Of a stretch of 64,000 nucleotides of DNA, positions 1 to 12,668 are shown piece by piece. The translations under genes were made by a program, and so were the position numbers. Position 1 is the stretch's first letter; every line of letters starts with the position of its first letter. A model generated the notes under the pieces. That model saw only the letters and a list, made by a program, of their open reading frames with translations. It was not told the origin of the DNA and searched no databases. The DNA is from Antedon mediterranea (taxonomy: Eukaryota > Echinodermata > Crinoidea > Comatulida > Antedonidae), in NCBI RefSeq assembly GCF_964355755.1, contig NC_092674.1, forward strand, positions 27,826,001-27,890,000, read 5' to 3'.

Positions 1-240
1 GTATAACGAGGGTAATGCTCATGGTACCTGGATAACGAGGGTAATAATTACTGTACCTGGATGACGAGGGTCATGATTATTGTTGTACCTGGATGACGAG
101 GGTAATGATTATGGTACCTGGATGACGAGGGTAATGATTATGGTACCTGGATGACGAGGGTAATGATTATTTTACCTGGATAAGGAGGGTAATGATTATT
201 TTACCTGGATAAGGAGAGTAATGATTATGGTACCTGGATA
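1..240. repeat. minisatellite, about 29-bp unit
   Basis: About eight direct copies of a unit built on GTACCTGGATGACGAGGG followed by TAATGATTATG. Copies differ by point changes (GATAACG, GATAAGG) and by small length changes near 80-90. The array begins before the window, so its full length is unknown. It is not in any gene. Confidence 0.9.
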
Positions 241-1281
241 ACTAAAACAAATATCGATAAGTGATTGCAGACGCATTCGCATTTCTGATATCAACCTCCA
301 GGCTAATATTTTATTAAACTAGGGAGTATCTCCTGATTAAACAAGCCCCACTAGGCTGCTTGTAAGGGTGTGACTTACTAATTGTTTACCTGATAAAGAT
401 GTTCATGTATCAATCTAGTAGAATAATGTTATTTGGTATTTTTAATTTTGTGGGATCAACGCACTTTTTTTCAAATGTATCATTAAACATAACATATTAA
501 ATAGAGTTATCAATTGTTGCCAAGCTTTTTACAATTATTATTCATTTTTATCGAAGAAGCAGACTACTGATTGATGATTAGTAACAATTTAAGAGCGGAT
601 TGTATAATTAATGTTTTGATTACCGGTTCAACTCCGTTTTTACGCCATTCGTAGAGTACGGTACGTACGACCACTCCTCGGCATATGGAGTGTCTGGTAA
701 TTTAATTCTACCAATAGCCACTCCTGAAATACGATGGCTTGTGTTTGCCGCGTCAAACCATCAAGATAATTTGTCGTGTAATATACACATCGTGTAAGTC
801 AATGACCCTAATAAGCTTCCGTAGGCAAAACCTTTTGATCACCTTAACATTGTAATCAATGATTTACCTTTTATTAACACCATGGTAAATAATTTTTATT
901 TGAAAGGGCCATCACGACAATAACTAAATGTTATAATTAGACCACAAGCAGCTCTTGTTTATCATTACTTCAGTATACTGTAGAAGTGAATATTTAATTT
1001 AAATCTATAATACGTATTATTCGTATGACTGAATAATTGGTTTCTGTTTGTTTTTGTAAAATATTACAATATATTATCAGTCATTTGGTTTTATCTATCC
1101 ATGCAGTAATCTTATTTGTGTGACATGATGATGAATGTTTACCAGAAGAACATTTGAACAAACACATCGATCATTATTCATTAATGCAATATATGCTGGT
1201 ATTCAATTACCGTATATAACATTTTGTATAGTTCAATTAGTTCAGTGAAATTAAACGTTCGTAAGTTGCCTAAACCCTACA
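241..1281. other. gene-free 5' flank of copy A
   Basis: AT-rich sequence with no exon I can support. The last 100 bases before the ATG at 1282 contain 'atatgctggtattcaatta', which resembles the flank upstream of copies D (about 12579) and G (about 55203). This is probably the old promoter region of copy A. Confidence 0.5.
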
Positions 1282-1599
1282 ATGGCCTTGTCGCAAAATA
1301 ATAGCTACGTCCATACCCCAAGTCTAAAACCATTTATTGGTCATACTCCTTGGAGTTTTCAGAAAATAATATTACAGGTAAGTTATCGATGTTCTTATTC
1401 CAGTTTCCCGTCGTTATTAGATGCCGTGTAGGCCTATTTAAAACATTTGTTAACCAGAAAAATATGGAATATTTGTCAACGTCCTCAACCAGCTTTTTTT
1501 TCCGACTTGTTTTTTTTTTGTACACATTCACATTGTATTGTATGATAATTCTTTACAAAAAAATTAATAATACTGTGAACTGATACCGTAACAAGGCCA

Positions 1600-1725
1600 A
1601 CAGCCATTAAGTCGCGTGCTACAATGCATAGTGATACCGGACCGACAGACAGACCGACAGACAGACCGACCGACCGACCGACATAGTGAACTATAGCGTC
1701 GCGTCCACGCGACTAAAAATATGCA
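1600..1725 (+). repeat. dispersed element with (CCGACAGA)n core, in intron 3 of copy A
   Basis: A CCGACAGA/CCGACCGA simple-sequence core lies between 'taacaaggccaacagccatt' on the left and 'gtcgcgtccacgcgacta' on the right. The same flanks and core occur reverse-complemented at 26711-26815 and 27385-27530. It is therefore a mobile or dispersed unit and not just a microsatellite. Confidence 0.75.
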
Positions 1726-1890
1726 AAGAGTCACCTTATTAACTTATTGACATTTAGATTTTGTTTTTAGTACCATTGAAGTTATTTAAAAAAAGGCATT
1801 ATATTTGTAATTTATGTGTTTTTTATAATAAAATATAAGTAATTTCATATTTGTTAGGATAATATCTTTTAAATAAACATAAAATAACTA

Positions 1891-2216
1891 TTAAAGATGT
1901 ATTGTTCCCCTGAAAAAATAATTCTTAAACAATTTTTTGTTGAATATGCCATTTTAATGTCACAAAATAGTTATTCACTTTAACCAAAAATTGGATCGAA
2001 AAAAATATGTATATACCTAAAAAACTGTCATTTAAAGCAAAAAAATAGTAAATTGGCTGCCAGCCAATGAGTTTTTTGGTTGAATTTTACCATTTATTTT
2101 TTACATTTTTTTTCTACGAAATTGATTAACTTTATTAAAACTTCAAAATAAGCTATTTAAAGTCAAATTTTATTAATCTTCATTTTTCAAGTTTTTGGGG
2201 GACAATACATCTTTAA
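1891..2216. mobile_element. foldback MITE with TTAAAGATGTATTG ends, in copy A
   Basis: A 326-bp segment begins TTAAAGATGTATTGTTCCCC and ends GGGGGACAATACATCTTTAA, so its termini are inverted repeats of about 20 bp. The inside is A/T-rich and partly self-complementary, with no reading frame. A related copy in the other orientation lies at about 31389-31680. I cannot assign a transposase superfamily. Confidence 0.75.
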
Positions 2217-3270
2217 CATTTCCTAATATCATGCCAATATTAAAGAATCCACAACTAGAGATCCGCAACAATGCCTTATCTCGATCGTTAGCTTCTAACA
2301 TTTCACCATACAGTATAATAACTATTTATAAATTTACATATTGCCAGGTGCAAAGCGTTATTCATAACTCGTAGCCCGGACACACTTTACCCAATGGTTT
2401 GTGAAATGATTCCAGAGTTACCGTAAGTGAAAGTATTTCAGGTGACCTAAATTCAAAACAGTGAGTATTATTAAGTTAAGTTGACATGGATAATACAATA
2501 CAAAATCACTGATATTATGGTCAAAATAACTAGTTATTGTTAGCTGTTCATTTGTTTTTTAGGTTCCCCTACTCGAAGAAGGTTATAGCCACTGGTTCAA
2601 ATTATAAAAGGTACAGTAAGTAGGCCTACTATCGATAAAATGATAATTTATATTAAAGTGTATTTAGTTGTTTACAAAGTTAACTTTTGTCTTTTTTTTC
2701 AGTGGAATGTTCTCGATGATATTTCTATTTCGGGATGTGAAGAGGAAGTAGTAAAAGCGGCGACGAAAGTTACCATTGATGACGTCAGCCATTTTAGTAT
2801 GACATCGGTAAGAAATATGATTAAACTATCATTGATGCTAAACTAAAAATGCTCTAAATAATCCAAAATGACTGGTTTTTAACTGATTCAATAGATAAAT
2901 CCGTGGCATTCACGTTTGAAAAATAAAAATATTGAATCTGAGAAGAGTTAATTAATATTAATGTAATATTATTATCATTCTGTTATTCCTAAGGTTATAA
3001 AACTATACTAATGTCACTTAAGGAATTTGTATTTATTGTTTCAAGATTTAACAATAATTGACCTGGATCACCGAAATATTGGGATTTATTTACTAGTTAT
3101 CTAGCATGGCTTTTTTTTTGCGAAAGAAGAGTTAGGTCAATACCGCCAGTGCAGTCTGAATCCCTTTATTGGGCTGACTATGCTAGAAATGTTGGAAGTT
3201 GAAATCGGGACAACAGAGAAATGATTGGGGTTTTTTTTCAGCGATAATAACGAGTAATGTTTGCTGAATA

Positions 3271-4143
3271 CAAGCATTATTATTCGGTCTCTTTCAAAAT
3301 ATACAAAACAAAAAAACTGAAATTGGGGAGACAGGGTCAACCTAAATGAACTTAATCACTGTAGAAAAGAACATTTCTCAAAGATACCACGCATTTTAGT
3401 ATTTTGATTGTGTTTCCTTACTCCACTGTAAACAAGGAGTACCTTTTAAAATTGATTAAAACCTTGTTGCAAGGGAAGAGTTCGTGCATAGTAGGCCTAC
3501 CTTCTTTTATTATTACAGTAGTACTAAATAATTGAAATCGTTCCTTGTCGTCTATATCTCCTTTGTTAGTCTGACAATGCACCCGACTTGTTGACGATTA
3601 CTTACAAGTGTTTGTTACGTATCAGATTAACCACTATTGTCGTTGATAATCTCTATAGTTTGAAAAGGGAACTTAACCAGTAAAAAGGTATTTCAATGTG
3701 TTTGTAAAAAAAATAAGTATAATTTAAACCTATACATTCGTATAAGTTTGTTGTCCATCATACCCACTTTGTTGGTCTGACAATGCACAGATTCTTTGAA
3801 ATTTTGTCACCAATGTTTGTTACATAGATAATCAAATCAAATCCTTTTCCATATATAAAAATGTGTGCATGGAAAAATTGTTTTTCATAAAGATATTCTA
3901 AATCAATAACCGTACAACAAATTATATTTGATGATCTTAATAATTCTAATGATACCTTTCTTGGGTGTTTTATTTAAATTACCAAACCAGGCAATGAAAG
4001 AGATAACTACAGTGGTACTATTTTAATTATCACTATTATCCCTGATAATCTCTAGTTTGAAAAGGAATCTATTTCATTGTGTTTGCTTATTACACTGTCA
4101 AAATTTAGTCTACTTAGAATCGACACGAACGCAAGTTGTTGTC
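3271..4143 (+). other. flank between copies A and B, with a local duplication
   Basis: No exon is supported. Two diverged stretches share 'tctgacaatgcac', 'gtttgttac' and 'gataatctctagtttgaaaa' (about 3560-3710 and 3755-4085). The promoter region of copy B thus contains an old tandem duplication of about 300 bp. The second copy runs up to the start codon at 4144. Confidence 0.45.
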
Positions 4144-7100
4144 ATGGCTTTTTTGCAAAAGAGTTACGTCCATACCCCCAGTCTGAAGCCCTTTATTGGG
4201 CTGACGATGCACGAAATGTTGGAAGAAAGGGTGAAGAAAAATCCAGACAGAGAAATGTTTGTCTTTGTCGGTGATAATGAACGAGTTACGTTTGCTGAAT
4301 TCCAAAAAAAGGTGAGTATAAATGTCATATACTGTACATTAATAAATTACACGTAATATCTCGAGACTAGTGGACCGCTAAAAAGACCATGGGGCTACCT
4401 GCTATTGTTACTTTTGCTACTAGCTACAGGTACTTATTTCTCGTGTTTCTCAATTTGGAGATTGTCTTGTAAATCTTAAAATCTATAAATTATGCTTACA
4501 AATCGGTGGTTATTTCAGGTGATAGACTTAGCAGCCGGATTCCTACTCAAACTTGGTCTTCGTCGTGGTGATCGTATAGCTGTTATAGGCGCTAACCACA
4601 TAGAATGGCCCCTTATAACGGCTGCAGCGAAAGCTATAGGCGTCGGTGTGGTAGGTATCAAAGTTATTGTAACGGATATTAACTGATTTTAAAACGTGAA
4701 ATATCTTTGCCTTATAGGCTACAACAACACAAAAACTATTATATTTTTCTTTTCAGACTAATCTGATAGTTGGCCATACTCCTCAAAGTTTTAAGGAAAC
4801 AATTTTACGGGTAAGTGATATCATATTGTATCTTCAGCTCATATAAAGATTAGTGTTAATATAAACATATCACCTGTATTTTATGCAAATCACCTTTGGT
4901 GTGCGTATCCAATAATACTACAAATATTTGTATAAAAGTGTTGATATGCTGTCGGGGTTCTTTTTCGGCATCTATTCTGGTATAAACATGAAATCAATAC
5001 GCTTTTTTATCAACATCACTGCAGGTATCGTGCAAAGCGTTTTTCATTGCTCGTAGCCCGGACACACTTTACCAGATGGCTTGTTAAATGATTCCAGAGT
5101 TAAGTGAAAGTATTCCAGGAGACATTAATTCAAAACAGTGAGTATATTCTAAAAGTTGAATTTGGGCCACATAGCACTGCTGACATGAAGGAATTATTCT
5201 GTGCTATTCTTAACATTATACAATATTTATGGTTTCTTTAGGTTCCCCGAATTAAAGAATGTCATAGCCGTTGGTTCAAATTGTAAAAGGTAAGTACTGG
5301 TACTTTATATATAACAATGTTAAGTTATTTGGAGGGTTTCCTCGTAATAACGAAGTATTTTTCCGGTTTGTTTTCAGTGGAATGTTGAATCTCGATGATA
5401 TTTCTATTTCTGGATGTGAGGAGGAAGTGGCGAAAGCGGCGAAGAAAGTCACAATTGATGACGTCAGCCATTTTAATACGACATCGGTACAAACCTTTTA
5501 AACAAAATTTGGTTCATTGTTGTTACAAACAAATAACCCATTCAAAGAATAAATCACAATATTTCTCTTCTTGAAACAGGAGGGAAAAGTGAATTAATAG
5601 TATTCTCGTGTACCTCCAATAAAACTCGTTTATTCCAGCATAGGATTCTGTATTGTATGACCTAGTAATAAATTCATTATATGCTGTTATTTTGTTTAAG
5701 TGCTGTACTAAATACGTAGTCTTACTGTTAGATAATTTCCGAGATTATGCAACTAAAATGTCGACCGTGAGATGATGATTTTTTTTTTCCAAGGGGACAA
5801 CTGGATCACCGAAATTGACACCGCATGATCATTTCCGAACACTCAACGACAACATATTTGTACCTGATCAATTTGACGAGAAACAGGTAGGTTTTTAATA
5901 ATACTAGGTCCATATGGCAATATTATGATGGAAAGATGTAAAAGTACGAAGAATGACGATGATTATCCAAGGGATAATTATGATTAAGAGACTGATGATG
6001 ATTAATAATTAATTTGACAAGAAATACATTTATGAATACATTTAAGAAGATGATGATATATTTTGTACCAAAGGTAAATAATCTAGCCGTCACCGATAAC
6101 CTGGCATATGTTGGAGCAACGCAATTGGGCCAAGTAGCACCACTTCTTTACGGTACAACTGCAGTGTTTCCTTCCCCAATCTACAACTTTGAAAAGTTTC
6201 TTCAGGCTGTGGAAGCAGAGAGGTAGGCCTCTAGTATAGTAGTCTAAAAAATCAAAGTTTAAATTCGTCTGTTATGTTTCTAATTTACATAACATACGAT
6301 TGATTTTTTTTTAGATGTACCTCTTTCATGTTAACTGTTGATGGTGCCGTTAATCTTGCATACAATCCTATTTGTGACAAGTATGACCTGTCTTCATTGA
6401 AATTCGGTAATATGCTATTTAGTATACCAAGTCTACAAGCATATCTGTAAAATAATGATCGGTCTTCGTGCAGAGAATCGATACATTTAAGCACATTTCT
6501 TGTTATTTTTTTAAAGGTATAGCCAGTGGTTCTCCGATTCAGCCAGCTGTTATTTTCGAGTTTAACCAAAAGTATGGCATTCCTTTGTTGGTACGTATTG
6601 AGTTTTCTATCAGGAACGATTGTAGCACGCTGCGTTTGACGTTGTTTCTCCGGCAAACAAAAGTCGTTTCCTTTCTTCTTTTCAGAATGCTTATGGATCA
6701 TCGGAAACAACTACAATCAGCTCAACTACAGTCGATGATGGTCAAAAGGTTTGGCATACAGCAGGCCGTACCTTACCCAATATTGAAGTAAGGCCAACTA
6801 GATCTTATCTTTTTCACAACTTGTGTCATATCATTATGTTTATAATAATAATATGATGTAGTACACCCACATTTAAAAACTTACGTTTCTACAGGTTCAA
6901 ATAGTTGATGAAGAAGGATATCCCGTAGAATTGGGAGAAAAGGGAGAGGTATGGTTAAGAACTCCGATTGCGTTCAGAGGTTACTATGGTGATATTGAGA
7001 AAACAAAACAGACGATCACTGAAAACGGATGGATTAAAATGGGGTACTATCACAACTTGTATCATTACTAAGCAAAGTATACCGTCAAGTCACATTTATA

Positions 7101-8655
7101 AAATCAAGGACATTATCAATGATCTAATGTTAAATATCTTTTCAGAGATATTGGTAAGCTAAGTGAAGATGGCTACCTGACAATCGTCGGTCGAATTAAG
7201 GTACTGGAATTATTGTAATATCTGTCTCGATTTAAGGCAATTTTACACTTGATCTTATGTTACCAAGGTACACATTTTTTTCAGGACATAATCATCAGAA
7301 GAGGCAACAATATCCATCCATCAGAAGTGGAAAGTTTTGTAGTAACTCATCCAGCCGTAAACATTGCGCAGGTAAGTTGTATACAACTATTAGATAGAAA
7401 AGCATTTTGTTAACAAAAGAATGATAACGTGCTTTAGACAATAAAAACACCTAATGTTTACCAAATGCATTAGCAATAGTTAAATTCTGTTGTTCTTCAA
7501 TCTCACAGGTCATACCAATTCCAGATTACAGGATCGGTGAAGATGTTTGTGTATGTGTTACGTAAGTCATATATAATCATGTTAGAAAAACACTATCGCT
7601 TTTTGATGATGGACAACTCTAAAATGTATATAGGAAATGTTTTTGTTGTTGATTTTATATCTATTATGTTGTGTTTATTGTTGTAAAAGTAATGTAAAAA
7701 TGTAAATGGGTCCTGCAAAAACAGAAGTGTAAACTTTTCTATGCAGAATCCTTGCCATCATTTATGCTATGAAACTATATTACAAAGGATGAGTAAATAA
7801 ATGTGAATTGATTTATAAGTAATTTATAAGTATAATTTTTCATTTATACAAAAATTATTTTATGCAATAGGAACTAAACTTTATACAATGTAATGATTTT
7901 AAAAGAAATTTAAATTATATTTCTATTTTGTATCATTTTAAATATTGATTTCTTCAGATTAAATGAAGGTTACAAAGTCACCGAAGAAGAACTGAAATTT
8001 TTTTTTGCTGGAAAGGTATTTGTATTAAATTAACACTGGAAATTAATCATTTTCGGAAGTTTTTCAATTTTTTTTTAGTAAATGTACTTTTAAGGAAGAA
8101 AGTAAAAATTCATGAAACGGTTATTAATGTTTTTGAAAATCATTTTTTTTAGATGTCAAAAATAATAAAACCGTCATACTTTCTAATATTTGACTCCTTC
8201 CCATCTGGAGCTTCGGGAAAGGTAGGCTTGCTGTAGTCTTTTATAAATCGAGCTTTTTATGTAGGCCCCATAAATTATTTCAGGCTAATAGATTTACTTT
8301 ATTAAATGATCGTGACTACGTCATAGACATTACGATCAACCTGAGAAGCATAGATATGCGTTACGTAAAAAATAATTCCATCGTACCAATTAAAAATAAT
8401 ACTGTTGAGATGAATTAACCAATATGTACTGATAATGATATATAGGTTTCAATTAACATCAGGTCTTACATCAAAACTGTATACCCTTGCTAGTTTAAAC
8501 CTACACATTAAAACTGTAAAAATATAGATATTAAAATGTAATTTATATCATGTATTCAATAACTTCGTAATTATACTTTAAAGGTGGATCGTAAGAAGCT
8601 GCAAGAGATGGCTATTGGTAGAATTAAATTACCAGAAACTCCTTATGCTGAATAA
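4144..8655 (+). pseudogene. ACSF2-like acyl-CoA synthetase copy B, complete exon set with one nonsense codon
   Basis: The family ligates CoA to a medium-chain fatty acid through an acyl-AMP intermediate, in mitochondria for ACSF2. All 18 exons are present with GT/AG borders: 4144-4311, 4519-4650, 4757-4810, 5025-5137, 5242-5289, 5378-5486, 5794-5886, 6074-6222, 6315-6406, 6517-6590, 6686-6787, 6895-7043, 7146-7200, 7285-7371, 7509-7561, 7958-8015, 8153-8221, 8584-8655. They would encode about 558 residues. Visible motifs are the P-loop TTSGTTGSPK (exon 6/7 junction), YGSSET (exon 11), MGDIG (exon 12/13), GRIKDIIIRRG (exon 13/14) and SGASGKVDRKK (exon 17/18). The only lesion I find is TAA at 5085-5087 in exon 4, where paralogues read GAA. 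Exon 4 is 113 nt, so skipping it would shift the frame. No obvious mitochondrial presequence precedes the SYVH start. It is either a recent pseudogene or a polymorphic or miscalled base. Possible poly(A) signals are AATAAA at 8685 and 8903. Confidence 0.9.
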
Positions 8656-9588
8656 CATGTTAAGTGAAGAGTCGCACCGCATTAAATAAACATGTTTCTA
8701 TGCTAATACGTGTTTATATAATTTTTGAATATTTATGTCTTTAGTAATATTGTTAGTGAGAAAGAAACTGAATTGCTAGTCTGCAGTCTATTACCAAAAT
8801 GAAGGAAACCAAACCTTATGTTTAACGTGAACAAGACTAAGGAACTAATTGCATTTTGATGATTATGTTTTAATAATTGATATTCATTCAACTGATTTTC
8901 AAAATAAAGCTTGTTATAATGTAAGCCACCATATCATTTATTTACATTGATATTATGACATTATGATTTTATCCATTTAATTATATGGTAATAATTATAC
9001 TAGTAATGTTGTTCATACTGGTGACGTCATGATGCATAGGCCCATATTTTAAATATTGATATTTTCATTCTATTTTAGTATCCTACCCGTATTTTTAGTC
9101 AAAGAAAGTCATTTTAATGTATACATTAAATTTGTAAATTCTTCATTTGTATTCACATTATATTGTGCTCGTCATTTTTTAACGTTTGTGTAATTAAAAT
9201 TTTAAAAAATTTAGCTGTTTTATTTAGACGGTATTTTTGGCGGCGATTGCCTTCAATAGTTTCATTTTTTTTTAATCTAATCGACAAAACACATCATAAT
9301 AACTTTTTCAAATATACTGTAAACAAAATGTAAACCAATAATTGCTTTATTTTTTGTAACTTCAAATTTGAATGAGACCTTTTTTCATGTACACTATTAA
9401 ACATCCATTTGTTGATGAATAGCCAAGAAAACAAATGTGATATGATGTCAGCCTATCAATAATTTACCACCGCTTCCGCTGCTACTCAGTCTAGTCTAAT
9501 TTAAAAGGGCACTTTAGCAAAAAGCTATTGAATTGTATTTGCTATCCACTGTGAGATTTATTCTAGTAGAATCCGCTAGTTATCTAGT
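8656..9588 (+). other. 3' flank of copy B and promoter-like block of copy C
   Basis: No gene. Blocks here recur next to other copies: 'cttgttataatgtaagccacca' (also near 23080), 'gacggtatttttggcggcga' (also near 17000) and, at 9465-9588, a stretch nearly identical to 17100-17226 directly upstream of copy E. The duplicated unit therefore included the intergenic DNA. Confidence 0.6.
9465..9588 (+). promoter_or_regulatory. conserved upstream block of copies C and E
   Basis: The 125 bases before the (lost) start of copy C match those before the start of copy E (17100-17226) almost base for base. Shared words include 'ccgcttccgctgct', 'aaaagggcactttagcaaaa' and 'ctatccactgtgagattta'. By position this is the proximal promoter and 5' UTR. 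Promoter function is inferred from location only; I see no clear TATA box. Confidence 0.4.
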
Positions 9589-11020
9589 ATAGCTTTTTGC
9601 GAAAGTAGAGCTACGTCCATACCCCCAGTCTAAAGCCTTTTATTGGGCTGACGATGCACGAAATGTTAGAAGAGAGGGTGGAGAAAAATCCGGACAGAGA
9701 AATATTTGTTTTTGTCGGCGATAATGAACGAGTTACATTTGTTGAATAAAAGAAAAGGGTGAGAACCTTAATTAAATTTTAATGTACTTATACATACTGG
9801 AAATGCATCGCTTTGATCACTAATAAATGAATAGTAACATACGGTTATATCGTACTTTTATGAACGTTTGAAAAAAGTAAACCAATTAAAAAAAATATTA
9901 AATAATTATAATTTGTGCTGGTTTTTCTAAATAAAAGAAATTGTGGTTATTGAATTGTGTTTCTCGAGTTGGTTTGAATGTAAAATGTAAAAGCTTAACT
10001 AATATGTAGATTTCGTTCTATCATTTTCAGGTAATTGACTTAGCAGCCGGGTTCCTACTCAAACTTGGTCTTCGTCGTGGTGATCGTATAGCTGTTATAG
10101 GTGCTCACCACGTAGAATGGCCGATTATTACAGGTGCAGCGAGAGCAATAGGCGTCGGTGTGGTAGGTACCTCAGCATTAATTAAACACATTAAACACAT
10201 CAACGTATACACACCTGATACGAGGATGAGGTTTCTATCTAGACTGTTGTCGAAAACATTTTAAATATAATTTCTACAACGTGATTGATGTGTAACCTTA
10301 GGCATACTAACAACAGTTCATTCGGACAAACACTGAGGAAATACTGTACTTCCTTTATGATTTGGTTTCATTATTTTATTATTATTGGACATACTCCTCA
10401 TTAAACAAGTATGCTAAAAAAGTTTTTTGAACTTCATATTTTCGGAAATTTATGGACACATACAATTGCAATAGGAAAAAAATATAGGCGTGGTGACCGC
10501 CTGTTCCCACCATTACGTAAATTTATTCGCGCCAATCGAAAATTCTTGATCTGTGATTGGTTAAATATTTTGAAGAAATTCGCCCTAATGGAGAAGATGC
10601 TTACACATGTAAATGTCGATAATGGTAACGTTTATAATAAAATAATGATTTTATTTGGTTTATTCAATTAGTAAGATCAATTTAATTAGTATGCACCACC
10701 AGTAACATTGCAAACACTGTGGGAGATGAGCCAAGTAGCGCCACTTCTGTTCGGTACAACTTCAGTGTTTCCTTCACCAACCTACACATTCGAGACGTTT
10801 GTTCAGGCTGTCGAAGCCGAGAGGTAACATTATAAGTAATAGACATTCTAGCCTACATATCCATGTTACCATCGATAGACCTACCATACACTGTCGATGA
10901 CCGCTGTCATCTAAATTGTTTTTTTAGATGCATGTTCTTCTCATTGAAGATTAGTGGTCTGGTTGATCTTGCGTATAATCCTATCTGTGATAGGTACGAC
11001 CTGTCTTCATTGAAATCAGA
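9589..11020 (+). pseudogene. ACSF2-like copy C, internally deleted and truncated
   Basis: Remnant of the same gene. Exon 1 (9589-about 9760) has a lost start (ATA at 9589 where E has ATG), one T fewer in the following T run, and TAA in place of TAC near its end. Exon 2 (10031-10162) is intact, with GT/AG borders. Part of exon 3 (about 10384-10402) is joined to sequence that in copy E is the end of exon 7 and intron 7 ('aaacaagtatgctaaa'), so exons 4-7 are deleted. Exon 8 (about 10673-10823) is frameshifted. Exon 9 (10929-11020) has lost its donor (CAGAAAA where E has CAGGTAAA). Exons 10-18 are absent. Introns and exons 8-9 are nearly identical to copy E (19100-19715), so the duplication is recent. 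No product is expected. Confidence 0.85.
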
Positions 11021-12668
11021 AAATTAGTAGACATTATAGACATTTTAGTAATAAGAAAAATATATATTACTAGATGGTACCATCTAGGTCATGCCCACAG
11101 ATGGTTCTGGAATACATAGTAATTTCAGCGTAAAAAACTGGCGATTTCAAATGTACGTACCGCATGACTATAAAACATTGTCGTTTACAGAAACAAATAA
11201 ATAGACACAATGATTTATGTAGTCAACCAAAATTAGCACCCTGCGAATTACTTCCAAAAGAGAAACTTGTCACAAAATGAGTCCAAATGTTTGATTTGGA
11301 CTAATTTAAACAAACCCAATTTGTGTCAGTGTATCTAACATTAGGGTTGAGGATGAGGATAGATACAAAGAGGAACAATTTTTAAATATATTCTTTATAT
11401 TAAATTATTCTTTATATTTCTTTATTATTCACTAAGTAATTTTTTTATAGGCCTATAAATAATATACCACTAATAGAGTAAAACATTTAAAGAATTAATA
11501 ACTGTTAAAATTGTCACTGTCATAGTCGATTGAAATAGTAAAGTACATGTAACGATACACCACTACGTCGTTTATATTTTTTGTAATTATTAATTAATAC
11601 AAACGTAGCGAAGCAACCTTCAGTAATAAAGTATTATATTATTATGTGTTTATAATCTAAAAGTAGGGGCTACCCACACCCACAGTAACAACGTTTATTA
11701 GCAATTTGTTTTATTATATCACACACAATAAGACATTTGCGATTCAAATGGCGATCAAAAGTGGTAATACCTATTTACAGTATTGTATAGCATTACAATA
11801 CTATTTATGTTTATTCTCCAAGGGCCCATAAATTTACCTACTTTTGTTAAAACTATGGAGGTATGCAAGCATGGTTAAACCAAATAATTTGCAATGTTCC
11901 ATTCATTGCAAATCAATACATTTATATAAACGTATATTAAATCTATCAAAATAGCATTTTTTAAAGAAAATCGGCCTGTCTGCAAAATTATGATGCTGTA
12001 CTCGAGCTGTTCAACAAGTTTTCAGCTATTAAAAACAATTATCGTAGGAGGAGATAGGAAAATGCGATGCATCCTCGTATTATTGTATTCGGGTATTATT
12101 CAAGATGGACATGCATTAGACAGTGTATAACACGATCGGAAAACACCCCTATTTGGGGCAAATAGTTGAACCTAAATTCGTTTTAATTGTCAGTAACTAC
12201 TTATCGAACTCAATTTAATTAGTAAACAGGGTTACATCAGGTGGTTAAAATCAGTATCGAATGTACGAACCAACTTTATATACCATCGCGTAAACATTCT
12301 AGAAATAATGCGTGAATTTTGCCCTTACGTAAATTTATATATAGATTATAAATAAGAGTCAGTTTCTCTCTGTAAATGAATAAATGAATAGAATAATACC
12401 ACACAACCAAATACAGTAGAGCTAGCAAAACAGAGTTGGAGGAGCAGAGTCTTCACATATGAAGTTGGCTCCAAATACGAAAAAGAAGAAGAAGAAGAAA
12501 CACGACCCGAATGTCGATGTCAACGAAAAATGTGCTTTTCGGTAACATTGGTTCAACCAATAGCAACCTTTTACAATTATGCTGGTATCATAAATACTTA
12601 TACAAAATACTATTGTATACTTTTAGTGTTACTTATTTCACTTATTGTCAAAATCGATACATGTAAGT
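11021..12668. other. gene-free spacer before copy D
   Basis: About 1.6 kb of AT-rich sequence with no exon I can support. The last 170 bases (about 12500-12668) resemble DNA on both sides of the 23-kb insertion: 'aatgtcgatgtcaacg' matches 31915-31930, and 'ttttacaattatgctggtat' matches about 55194-55213. This region serves as the unoccupied reference for that insertion. Confidence 0.55.

Larger units (their letters stand above)
1282..3270 (+). pseudogene. ACSF2-like acyl-CoA synthetase copy A, 5' fragment
   Basis: Fragment of the cluster's acyl-CoA synthetase family. Exon 1 (1282-1377) is a chimera: it starts as exon 1 (residues MALSQNNSYVHTPSLKPFIG) and continues in frame as the second part of exon 3 (HTPWSFQKIILQ), with a normal GTAAGT donor. 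The rest of exon 1, all of exon 2 and the start of exon 3 are missing. Exon 4 (about 2348-2460) has lost 5 bases at its start and gained 5 (CCGTA) near 2431, and reads into a stop. Exon 5 (about 2564-2612) and exon 6 (about 2702-2808) are recognisable. A scrap of exon 7 (GGATCACCGAAA) lies near 3065. A decayed second exon 1 follows at 3107-3270, starting ATGGCTTTT, with frameshifts. Exons 8-18 are absent. There is no plausible full product. Family membership is certain from alignment with the other copies. Confidence 0.85.

Noticed and set aside
6285-6791. 141-codon minus-strand and 107-codon plus-strand frames across exons 9-11 of copy B
   Set aside because: Shadows of the true exons 6315-6406, 6517-6590 and 6686-6787; reading frame and splice sites are fixed by the paralogues.
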